A stretch of DNA of 9,531 bases from JAWLFY01 sp964462125 (GTDB lineage: Bacteria; Planctomycetota; Planctomycetia; Pirellulales; Pirellulaceae). Shown one piece after another: positions 1 through 6,680 of this stretch. Location: positions 1 through 9,531 of the forward strand of contig CAYWXT010000218.1 in assembly GCA_964462125.1 (NCBI GenBank), given 5' to 3'. Below the pieces are notes generated by a model. It ran no database searches and had not been told where the DNA came from. It worked only from the letters and a program-made list of their open reading frames with translations. The position numbers and the translations under genes were made by a program. Numbering within the stretch: position 1 is the first letter of the stretch; every line of letters begins with the position of its first letter.

Positions 1-22
1 ACCCTCCCGCGAGCGGGAGGGT
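1..22. terminator. Perfect GC-rich hairpin beyond the aroDE-GNAT pair
   Basis: Two perfect 10-base arms (1-10 and 13-22) surround GA, giving in practice a 9-bp stem closed by a CGAG tetraloop. It lies 46 bases past the stop of the minus-strand acetyltransferase gene, where a terminator for the aroDE-GNAT transcript would be expected. No T-run follows on the plus strand, and what follows on the minus strand lies outside the window. A dispersed palindromic repeat is the alternative. Confidence 0.4.
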
Positions 23-67
23 GATGATTGTCGCTTCGCGAGCGTCGTTCGCGTTTTCTGACAGAGC

Positions 68-652
68 CTAGTGCCGCGGACGCAGTTGACAAAACAGCGC
101 TTTCTTTTGATCGGGCAGGGCGTAGTCAAAGCCGCATGACTGAAGAAAGTCTTCGGAGGAGCTGATGGCCAAGACTTCCATCACCCCTAAATCCCGAGCC
201 CGTTCGACGCAGGCGCGGACGAGATGCCGACCGATCCCGGTCCGGCGATACTCGTGGTGGACCGCCAGCGACTGCAGTTCCGCTAGTTTTGGGCTGTAGA
301 TCTCCACCGCGGAAAAGCCGATGCACGCCGGTTGTCTGGGCGCCATCGGCGGGGAGGACGAATTGGCGGGGTCCGAATTGGCAGGGTCGGTGCATTCGGC
401 GACGAAGCCGTGTCGCGTCAGCTCAATCAGCTCGGCTTCGGTCCGCGACAGCAGCAGTCGTTGGGCGACGTAGGGGCGCAGCAGCACATGGATCGCCGCC
501 ACATCGTTGGCGAGCGCCTGGCGGATGACCACGCCTGGGGGCAACCCAGCAACCGCCGCGCTGGCGAGTGGGTTCAATGGCCCCGGCGGGCCGGACGGGG
601 ACGGGTTCCCGGGGCTGCTGTTCAAAGCGGGAATACCTCCATTGAACCGCAC
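68..652 (-). CDS. GNAT N-acetyltransferase, N-acetylglutamate-synthase-like
   Basis: Predicted acetyl-CoA-dependent N-acetyltransferase of 194 residues. The GNAT fold runs from about residue 43 (IRQALANDV) to the end. Its acetyl-CoA loop is LAVHHEYRRTGIGRHLV (129-145), with the R/Q-x-x-G-x-G signature in RRTGIG, and it ends with a CGFDYALP segment. The order of motifs (IRQA, LLLSRTEAEL, AELQSLAV, GVMEVLAISS) resembles the catalytic domain of ArgA-type N-acetylglutamate synthases without the amino-acid-kinase domain, so glutamate acetylation for arginine synthesis is possible but not proven. The start used is a GTG at 652, four bases after the aroDE stop, suggesting translational coupling. Residues 1-40 are Pro/Gly/Ser-rich and unlike the family, so a GTG at V41 just before the domain is an alternative start. 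A tandem DPANS duplication lies in the loop at 89-98. Confidence 0.8.
   Translation of the reverse strand: MRFNGGIPALNSSPGNPSPSGPPGPLNPLASAAVAGLPPGVVIRQALANDVAAIHVLLRPYVAQRLLLSRTEAELIELTRHGFVAECTDPANSDPANSSSPPMAPRQPACIGFSAVEIYSPKLAELQSLAVHHEYRRTGIGRHLVRACVERARDLGVMEVLAISSSEDFLQSCGFDYALPDQKKALFCQLRPRH
360..389. repeat. 15-bp in-frame tandem duplication
   Basis: Two adjacent 15-base units (360-374 and 375-389) differ at two positions and encode DPANS twice in the acetyltransferase. They lie in a variable loop between conserved GNAT strands, so a recent slippage duplication that is tolerated by the fold is likely. Confidence 0.6.
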
Positions 653-656
653 GGGC

Positions 657-2150
657 TCAGTTCAGGCGGACCGGGTTGGTGGCGTCCTTGATCGTCTGCC
701 GCATGACCGACGCCGGTGCAGACTTGCCGGTAAAGAGTTTGAATTGATAGGCAGCTTGTCGAACAAACATATCGACCCCCGTGATGATTTGCCGGCACGG
801 CCGCTGGCGGGCGTGCTTGATTAACAGCGTGCTTTCGGGATTGTAGACGGTGTCAAAGACGACCAGCAGTTCGTGGAGTGCCGAGGCGTTGTACGGGGTA
901 CGTTCGACGTCGGGATGCATCCCCACCGGCGTGGCATTGACCAACAGGTGCACTTTGGGCTCATGGCGTTGGTCCCAGGGGACCATGCGGCACCCGAATT
1001 CGGCACAGAGCAAATTGGCTCTCTCTTCAGTGCGGCCGCTGATCATGACCTCACAGCCCCGCTGCCGCAGTCCCCACGCGATCGCACGGGCCGCCCCGCC
1101 GGCGCCCAGGATCAATGCCGAACGCCCTTGCATCGGCCGTTCCGAATCTTTGTTGACCTCAAAGGCCTCTTCGATGCAGTCCATCGCTGCGCGATAGTCG
1201 GTGTTGTAGCCGATCGCATCCTCCTCGTGAAACACCATGGTGTTGATCGCACCGATCCCTGTCGCGCTCGACTCCGCCTGCGTGCAATAGTCGAGTGCCC
1301 GCTCCTTGTGCGGGATCGTGACGCTGATCCCTTGAACGCCGATCGAGCGACAGTGGTCCATGAACTGGTGCAAGTCGTCGTTGGGCACCCGAAATGGCAG
1401 GTAGCGAGCGTTGAGCTCCTGATCGAAGAACGCCCGGTTGTGCACCAGCGGGCCGTAGCTGTGGGCCACCGGGTCGGCGATCACGCCGAACAATTCCGTG
1501 TCGGTGTCGATTTCTTCGTACCGGTACAGATCGTTCATCTCCTTCCAGTTCAATTGGCCCGGGGCAATCGTCTTGTCGAGGCTGAAGGTGGCATAGGTGA
1601 ACGGCGAGCCGACACGTCCGGCCAATATCCGGGTCACCATTCCGATCTCGCCCATGCAGATCCCGATCGTCGGGATCTTGGCATTCCTGACCAGGTTCAG
1701 CATTCGCACGTTGTCGTGGAAGCTGTTCGCCATCGTCGCGATCTTGACGATATCGGCATCCTCCTCGGCCATCGCTCCATGAAGTTCTTCCAGGTGGTCG
1801 GGGGTCCCCGAGAAGTCGTGGTAGCTGATGATCCGCTTCGTTGTCCCATAACGTGGGATTTGCGACGCCACGTCGGCTTCGATATCGGCGTACTCCACGC
1901 CAGCGGCGATGGCGCTGCGGAGCAGCATCAGACGCTCCTCCTCGGACTTCATCCACCGCCCCCCATCGTCGCGGCGGCGGGCAGTGATCACCACGGGGCC
2001 GGGGCGGTCGTCGATCAGGCGTTTCAGGCTCACGGCGCGACCGATGTAGTCGACCCGCAATTCGACCAACTCGGCGCCCTCGTCGACCAAGTGCTGGTGT
2101 TCGGCGATCATCCGCTTGTGGCGGGCTCGGCCCAGGCTTACACAAATCAT
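657..2150 (-). CDS. aroDE: Bifunctional 3-dehydroquinate dehydratase / shikimate dehydrogenase
   Basis: Catalyses steps three and four of the shikimate pathway in the cytoplasm: dehydration of 3-dehydroquinate, then NADPH-dependent reduction of 3-dehydroshikimate. Residues 1 to about 215 are a type I dehydratase: ELRVD (30-34), VITARRR, the catalytic His in SYHDF (H111) and the Schiff-base Lys in VKIATMA (K136). Residues 220-497 are shikimate dehydrogenase: AHSYGP (229-234), TIPHK with catalytic K282, GYNTD with D318, the NADP loop GAGGAARA (349-356), SGRT, NATPVGM and GVDMFVRQAAYQF with Q465. The fused order AroD-AroE is known from plants, chlamydiae and planctomycetes. The ATG at 2150 is chosen because MICVSLG is the usual beginning of type I dehydratases; the frame extends three codons to a TTG at 2159. 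The substrate-binding SxS motif is altered: the second Ser is Gly233. The acetyltransferase gene follows after 4 bases. Confidence 0.95.
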   Translation of the reverse strand: MICVSLGRARHKRMIAEHQHLVDEGAELVELRVDYIGRAVSLKRLIDDRPGPVVITARRRDDGGRWMKSEEERLMLLRSAIAAGVEYADIEADVASQIPRYGTTKRIISYHDFSGTPDHLEELHGAMAEEDADIVKIATMANSFHDNVRMLNLVRNAKIPTIGICMGEIGMVTRILAGRVGSPFTYATFSLDKTIAPGQLNWKEMNDLYRYEEIDTDTELFGVIADPVAHSYGPLVHNRAFFDQELNARYLPFRVPNDDLHQFMDHCRSIGVQGISVTIPHKERALDYCTQAESSATGIGAINTMVFHEEDAIGYNTDYRAAMDCIEEAFEVNKDSERPMQGRSALILGAGGAARAIAWGLRQRGCEVMISGRTEERANLLCAEFGCRMVPWDQRHEPKVHLLVNATPVGMHPDVERTPYNASALHELLVVFDTVYNPESTLLIKHARQRPCRQIITGVDMFVRQAAYQFKLFTGKSAPASVMRQTIKDATNPVRLN

Positions 2151-2197
2151 CGGTGGCAAAGGATCTCAATTGTGGATAATGAAGAAGGCCAAGAGCC

Positions 2198-2203
2198 TAT
2201 AAT
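2198..2203 (+). promoter_or_regulatory. Possible -10 element for the BamB-like gene
   Basis: A perfect TATAAT stands in the divergent intergenic region between aroDE and the propeller gene, notable in GC-rich DNA. No good -35 hexamer lies 16-18 bases upstream, and it would leave a 5' leader of about 135 bases. It could also serve a minus-strand promoter, because its complement reads TATTAT one base over. Weak call. Confidence 0.25.
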
Positions 2204-2345
2204 AGACGGGCGCCACCTCGCGAGCGGGGTCGAATCGATCGCGAAGCAACGGTCGAGAAATAACTGACGCATTTTCTGTCCCCCCTCGCCTGTTTCCTCG
2301 CCCCCATCCGTTGTTCGACAGCCGTTGACGCCAACCGAGAAAAAA

Positions 2346-3530
2346 ATGTTCCCCACCGGTTTCCTTTCTCAGCTCCATTCGTGGCGGTGTTCCGCCGTCG
2401 GCTCTCCGCAGGTGGTCGTGGTGGCATTGGTGTTGCTTCTGCCGGGGGGGGAGGCCGGTTTTAGCCTCACCCCGGCGGCGTCGGCCGACCAGTGGCCGCT
2501 GCCCGGTGGAGACGCTCAGTTTACCGGCGCCACACCGACCACCATCCCCGATTCCCCTGAATTGCTATGGGAGTTCCAGGCCGACGAGGCGGTCGAGACG
2601 ACTCCGGTGGTCCAGGACGGCATTGTCTTTTTTGGCGATGTGATGGGAAAGCTGTACGCGATTCGGCTCGACGATGGCAGCCTCCACTGGCAACGCGACT
2701 ACGACACCGGATTTCTCGCCTCCCCGGCACTCCAGGGCGACCTTTTGGTGATCGGTGACGTGGAGGGAAATCTGTACGCCTTGGACGCGGATTCCGGCGA
2801 ACCGCGGTGGCAGCAAGCGACCGACGGCGAGATCGATGGCTCCCCCGGGTTTCACAACGACCATGTGTTGGTGGCCAGTCGAGACGGCCGGCTGTATTGC
2901 TTCGAACAATCGGACGGCTCTCCGGTGTGGACCTACCAGACCGATGACCAGATCCGTTGCAGCCCCGCGATTGCCGGGGACCGCACCTTCCTTGGCGGTT
3001 GCGATGGCGCCCTGCACATCGTCGATCTCAACACCGGAAAAGCCGTTGGCGATCCCCTCCCTCTTGGCGGACCGACCGGCAGCACCCCGAGTGTTGTCGG
3101 GGAGCGGGCCTTTCTTCCGGTCATGGATGGCATCGTGTTCGGCTTCAATTGGATGTCGTCCGAAATGTTATGGCAGTATGAGGACCAAGAGCGTCAGCAA
3201 GAGTATCAGACGAGTGGAGCGGTCGCGGGGGACCGGATGATCGTCAGCAGCCGCCGCAACCCGGTCGACGCGATCTCGTTGGACTCGGGAAAACGGTTGT
3301 GGCGTCACACCCTGCGGCGCCGTGCCGATGCCGCTCCGGTGATCGCTGGCGAGGACGTCTGGATTGCCGCGACCGATGGCCGCCTCCTGCGTCTCTCGCT
3401 GGAAACCGGTGAAGAGAAATGGCAGTACGAGGTCCGCGGGGCCTTCCTCGCCGCCCCCGCGGTCGCCGGACAGCGGTTGGTACTTGGCGACAGCAACGGG
3501 GTTGTCCGGTGCTTCGGTGCCGACCGGTGA
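2346..3530 (+). CDS. Exported PQQ-repeat beta-propeller, BamB-like
   Basis: A predicted exported or membrane-anchored propeller protein of 394 residues. The N-terminus has a basic stretch (R14), a hydrophobic core at about 23-33 (VVVVALVLLLP) and a plausible signal peptidase site after ASA at 45-47. Seven internal blades each carry the PQQ-like signature G-x-L-Y-A-x-D-x-x-x-G-x-x-x-W, for example GKLYAIRLDDGSLHWQ, GNLYALDADSGEPRWQ and GRLLRLSLETGEEKWQ. The N-terminal LLWEFQ strand and the C-terminal GVVRCFG strand can close an eighth blade, as in BamB. The motif matches the structural repeat; no PQQ or enzymatic residues are evident, so a scaffold role is more likely than dehydrogenase activity. 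The ATG at 2346 is preferred over the in-frame TTG at 2325 because a GAG purine stretch precedes it. Whether it truly serves outer-membrane assembly is unproven. Confidence 0.85.
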   Translation: MFPTGFLSQLHSWRCSAVGSPQVVVVALVLLLPGGEAGFSLTPAASADQWPLPGGDAQFTGATPTTIPDSPELLWEFQADEAVETTPVVQDGIVFFGDVMGKLYAIRLDDGSLHWQRDYDTGFLASPALQGDLLVIGDVEGNLYALDADSGEPRWQQATDGEIDGSPGFHNDHVLVASRDGRLYCFEQSDGSPVWTYQTDDQIRCSPAIAGDRTFLGGCDGALHIVDLNTGKAVGDPLPLGGPTGSTPSVVGERAFLPVMDGIVFGFNWMSSEMLWQYEDQERQQEYQTSGAVAGDRMIVSSRRNPVDAISLDSGKRLWRHTLRRRADAAPVIAGEDVWIAATDGRLLRLSLETGEEKWQYEVRGAFLAAPAVAGQRLVLGDSNGVVRCFGADR

Positions 3531-3576
3531 ACAGCCGATCCGATCGACGCCGCCCGCGACAGCCGGGGTGGGTTCC

Positions 3577-3585
3577 TGGTAAAAT
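3577..3585 (+). promoter_or_regulatory. Possible extended -10 upstream of the radical SAM gene
   Basis: The sequence TGGTAAAAT fits an extended -10 element (TGn plus a TATAAT-like hexamer) about 60 bases before the ATG of the radical SAM gene, in the 115-base gap after the propeller gene. No clear -35 is seen, which extended -10 promoters can lack. Confidence 0.3.
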
Positions 3586-3645
3586 GTTGCATCGACGGGT
3601 CGCTCCGTATTGATCCGCCCGAGCACTCTCGCCCCTGGCTTGCCC

Positions 3646-4962
3646 ATGTCCTCGGCTCCCAGCAAGAAAAAAACGGAAGTTGGCAGCTATTTCATTTCCA
3701 ACTATCCCCCCTACAGCCAGTGGAATCGTGAATCGTTGCCGGAGGTCTACGACGCCCTGCACTGCTCGCCGACGCATAGCGCCCCGCTGGGCCTGTATCT
3801 GCACATCCCGTTCTGCCGGAAACGCTGCAAATTTTGCTATTTCAAGGTGTTCACGGACGTCAAAGCACCCGAGGTCCAGCGGTATGTGGACGCACTGTGT
3901 AACGAGATCTCGATGGTCAGCCAGCTGGCGGTCATGGGGGATCGACCCTTCCGCTTCGTCTACTTCGGCGGGGGGACTCCCAGCTTCCTGTCACCAAAAC
4001 AGCTGAGCAAGCTCGCCGGACGCCTCCGCCAACATATCACCTGGGACGGCGCCGAGGAGGTGACGTTCGAGTGTGAACCGGGAACACTCAGCGAAACCAA
4101 GATCAAGACGTTGCGAGAAGAGCTCGGCGTGACGCGGCTCAGTCTCGGCGTGGAAAATTTCTCCGATCAGATTTTGGAGGAAAACGGCCGAGCCCACCTG
4201 TCGAAACAGGTCTACGCCGCCTGGGAATGGATTACCGCGGCCCAGTTTCCCAACGTCAACATCGACCTGATCGCCGGGATGGTCGGAGAGACTTGGGAGA
4301 ACTGGCGGGAGAGCGTCCGCAAGGCGTTGGAAATGTCTCCCGAAAGCCTGACGATCTATCAGATGGAATTGCCGTTCAACACCGTCTATAGCCGCGACAT
4401 CCTGGGCAACCAGATCGAAAGTCCCGTGGCCGACTGGGACACCAAACGGGCCTGGGTCAACTATGCGTTCAACGAGTTCCTCGACGCTGGCTACAGCATC
4501 AGCAGCGCCTACACCGTGGTGAAAGATCCCTCGAAGGTCAATTTTTCCTACCGCGATAATCTCTGGCACGGGGCCGATCTGCTGGCCACCGGGATCGCCA
4601 GCTTCGGGCATGTCAGTGGCGTGCACTACCAGAACCTGCCGGAGCTCGAGCAATACCTCGGTGCCATCGAGGCGGGGCAGCTTCCGCTGGGACGTGGGTA
4701 CCTGCCGTCGGCCCACCAGCAGCTGATCCGTGAGATGGTCCTGTTGCTCAAGCGGGGTTACCTTGACCGCGGCTACTTCCGCGACAAGTTCGGCGTCGAC
4801 ATTCTCGAGCATTGGAAGGACGTGTGGGAGGAATATCGGGCGGAGAGCTTGGTCGAGTTTGTCGGTGACGAGATCCGGCTGTGCCGCGATGGACTGCTGC
4901 GTGTCGACTCCTTGCTGCCGGCCTTCTTTGAACCCGAGCACCAGGGAGTTCGCTACACGTGA
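3646..4962 (+). CDS. HemN/HemW-family radical SAM protein
   Basis: A radical SAM enzyme of 438 residues in the oxygen-independent coproporphyrinogen III oxidase family. The [4Fe-4S] motif is HIPFCRKRCKFCYF with C57, C61 and C64; GGGTP at 108-112 is the SAM-amino-group motif; ECEPGT (142-147) and RLSLGVENF (164-172) match conserved strands of the family. The HemN_C-type tail includes WHGADLLATGIASFGH. The fourth Cys of true HemN (C-x-C) is absent: F66 stands there, as in HemW and related proteins. Genuine coproporphyrinogen oxidation is therefore doubtful; haem chaperone, haem-modifying or another radical reaction is possible. The ATG at 3646 is preferred; the frame extends 12 codons upstream to a TTG at 3610. 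The stop overlaps the start of the GcvH-like gene (GTGA), so the two are co-translated. Confidence 0.88.
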   Translation: MSSAPSKKKTEVGSYFISNYPPYSQWNRESLPEVYDALHCSPTHSAPLGLYLHIPFCRKRCKFCYFKVFTDVKAPEVQRYVDALCNEISMVSQLAVMGDRPFRFVYFGGGTPSFLSPKQLSKLAGRLRQHITWDGAEEVTFECEPGTLSETKIKTLREELGVTRLSLGVENFSDQILEENGRAHLSKQVYAAWEWITAAQFPNVNIDLIAGMVGETWENWRESVRKALEMSPESLTIYQMELPFNTVYSRDILGNQIESPVADWDTKRAWVNYAFNEFLDAGYSISSAYTVVKDPSKVNFSYRDNLWHGADLLATGIASFGHVSGVHYQNLPELEQYLGAIEAGQLPLGRGYLPSAHQQLIREMVLLLKRGYLDRGYFRDKFGVDILEHWKDVWEEYRAESLVEFVGDEIRLCRDGLLRVDSLLPAFFEPEHQGVRYT

Positions 4963-5429
4963 GCGACGCTTGGTTCGAGTTCGCCATGGGGGAATTCGAG
5001 GCCCGGTTTCCCCGCGATCGGCACTATGCCACCAATCACATGTGGGCCCAAGAAACGGACCCCGGGCGGTGGCGGTTTGGGCTCTCCGCCTACGCAGTGC
5101 GGCTGTTGCAAGATGTCTATTTTCTCGATTGGATCATCGATCCGGGCCAGACGCTCCGAGCCCGTGCGACCATAGGTTCGATCGAAAGCAAAAAGGCCGA
5201 AAGCGACCTGTTCGCCCCCTTGCCCGGCACGTTGGTGATGATCAACAGCGCCACGATCGATGATCCGTCGCTGATCAACGCAGACCCCTACGGCGATGGT
5301 TGGCTGATCGAGATCGATGCAGAACCGTCCCAGCCGGGCGCGCTGTTGTCGCCCGATGACTATGCAGAACACCTCGCTGAAGCTTGGGAAGTTGCCCAGC
5401 GAACGATCAAGGGCCAAGTCAACCAGTAA
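4959..5429 (+). CDS. GcvH-like lipoyl-carrier protein
   Basis: A 156-residue protein resembling glycine cleavage H protein, which carries a lipoyl arm shuttling aminomethyl groups. Matching segments are HMWAQE (27-32; family H-x-W), FGLSAYAVRLLQDVYFLD (40-57; family GITDYAQ-LGDVVFVELP), IESKKAESDLFAPLPG (75-90; family VESVKAASD-YAPVSG) and INADPYGDGWLIEID (106-120). K79 aligns with the lipoylated Lys of ESVKA. It is longer than usual (about 125-130) through an N-terminal extension of some 25 residues and a helical tail after 122. The GTG start at 4959 overlaps the radical SAM stop by 4 bases. No gcvP, gcvT or lipoate ligase is in the window. It may be a GcvH paralogue dedicated to its radical SAM partner or a carrier in a lipoyl relay; a true GcvH encoded away from its partners cannot be excluded. 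Confidence 0.82.
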   Translation: MSDAWFEFAMGEFEARFPRDRHYATNHMWAQETDPGRWRFGLSAYAVRLLQDVYFLDWIIDPGQTLRARATIGSIESKKAESDLFAPLPGTLVMINSATIDDPSLINADPYGDGWLIEIDAEPSQPGALLSPDDYAEHLAEAWEVAQRTIKGQVNQ

Positions 5430-5436
5430 GGATCGT

Positions 5437-5521
5437 GCGGGAAAAAAGTATCCGGTACCGTTTGCGAGGGACTCGCCCTCCGGCTGCTTTGCACAAAAGG
5501 TACCGGACACTTTTTTCCCGC
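5437..5521. repeat. 85-bp near-perfect inverted repeat, terminator- or MITE-like
   Basis: Two 23-base arms (5437-5459 and 5499-5521) are complementary except at one position. Each arm holds a CCGGTACC-type core and an A6 or T6 run. The 39-base loop contains a nested GAGGG/CCCTC hairpin. It begins 8 bases after the GcvH-like gene stops and ends 41 bases before the threonine aldolase ATG. A stem flanked by A-run and T-run can act as a bidirectional intrinsic terminator; the length and symmetry also fit a palindromic mobile repeat. Confidence 0.7.
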
Positions 5522-5562
5522 TCATTGCTAAGAGTACCGGGTAAGGGGCGAGCGTTCGAAAC

Positions 5563-6639
5563 ATGACCATACCGAGTTCACCCGGATATCAATTCGCCAG
5601 TGACAACACCGCTGGAATCTGCCCGCCTGCATTGGAAGCGATGCTGGAAGCCAACGCGGGGACGGTCAAACCGTACGGCAAAGACCCTTGGACCAGGCGG
5701 GCAACGGAGCTGATCCGAGACCTGTTCGAGGTCGACTGCGATGTCTTCTTCACCTTCAACGGTACGGCTGCCAACTCGCTTGCCCTGGCGTCGATGTGCA
5801 AGCCCTATCACAGTGTCATCGCGCACGAACTGGCGCACATTGAGACGGACGAATGCGGCGGCCCGGAGTTCTTTTCCAACGGCACTAAGTTGTTGCTCGT
5901 TTCCGGAAGCAATGGCTGCGTCGACGTCGACGAAGTCACCCGCACCGTGCGGCGGCGGTCGGACGTGCACTTTCCCAAACCCAAAGTGCTGAGCATCACC
6001 CAAGCGACTGAGATGGGAACCATCTACGACCCGCCCGCCTTGGACCGCGTGCATGAGACGGTCCGCCGACTGGGACTGAACCTGCACATGGACGGGGCGC
6101 GATTCGCCAACGCGATGGCAACCCTCGGCGTCGCCCCGAAAGAAGTCACTTGGAAACGGGGCGTCGACGTGCTTTGCTTCGGCGGTACCAAGAACGGCAT
6201 GGCCGTGGGCGACTGCGTCGTTTTCTTCAACCGCGCGTTGGCCGAGGAGTTCGCCTATCGCTGCAAGCAGGCGGGGCAGTTGGCCTCCAAAATGCGATTC
6301 CTGGCCGCACCCTGGGTCGGATTGCTCGCCTCCGGCGCCTGGCTCGACAACGCGCGGCATGCCAATGCGATGGCACGGCGTCTTGGCGAGGGATTGAAAC
6401 CGATCCCCGGTCTGCAAATCGTCGCCCCAGTCCAGGCCAACGCGGTGTTCGTCAACTTTTCCCCAGGCATCGCCGACGCCCTCCGCCAGCGCGGCTGGGC
6501 CTTCTACGATTTCATCGGCATCGGCACGTCCCGGCTGATGTGCTCGTGGGCCACTACCGAGGATGTGGTAGACCAGCTTGTCAACGATGTCCGCGCCGCA
6601 GCTGAAATCGCCCCCATTCAAGCTGGCGGCAAGGCCTAA
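5563..6639 (+). CDS. ltaE: Low-specificity L-threonine aldolase
   Basis: A PLP-dependent fold-type I lyase of 358 residues that splits L-threonine (and allo-threonine) to glycine and acetaldehyde. Visible landmarks are the SDNTAGICPPALEAM beginning, PYGKDPWT (37-44), the cofactor-phosphate turn FNGTAAN (65-71), the ring-stacking region AHELAHIETDE (87-97), HMDGAR (175-180) with the PLP-nitrogen Asp177, the Schiff-base Lys210 in CFGGTKNG, and TSRLMCSWAT (322-331) near the C-terminus. Length is normal for the family. The ATG at 5563 directly precedes the conserved N-terminus. An AAGGGG sequence lies upstream but at long spacing. The 85-bp inverted repeat separates it from the GcvH-like gene, so it may have its own transcript. 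A beta-hydroxy amino acid specificity other than threonine cannot be excluded. Confidence 0.92.
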   Translation: MTIPSSPGYQFASDNTAGICPPALEAMLEANAGTVKPYGKDPWTRRATELIRDLFEVDCDVFFTFNGTAANSLALASMCKPYHSVIAHELAHIETDECGGPEFFSNGTKLLLVSGSNGCVDVDEVTRTVRRRSDVHFPKPKVLSITQATEMGTIYDPPALDRVHETVRRLGLNLHMDGARFANAMATLGVAPKEVTWKRGVDVLCFGGTKNGMAVGDCVVFFNRALAEEFAYRCKQAGQLASKMRFLAAPWVGLLASGAWLDNARHANAMARRLGEGLKPIPGLQIVAPVQANAVFVNFSPGIADALRQRGWAFYDFIGIGTSRLMCSWATTEDVVDQLVNDVRAAAEIAPIQAGGKA

Positions 6640-6680
6640 GCAACAGTTGCGAAATAACTGTCCGCGGCCTCCTCTCTGCG

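Noticed and set aside
2151..2159. TTG start for aroDE at 2159
   Set aside because: The ATG three codons later gives the canonical MICVSLG beginning; the TTG adds only three residues without a better ribosome site.
873..2267. Open frame of 464 codons on the plus strand opposite aroDE
   Set aside because: It is antisense to a gene with all catalytic motifs in place, has no family signature, and is explained by GC-rich codon bias.
6643..6661. Hairpin ACAGTT/AACTGT just after the ltaE stop as a terminator
   Set aside because: Only six mostly weak base pairs and no T-run; not distinguishable from chance.
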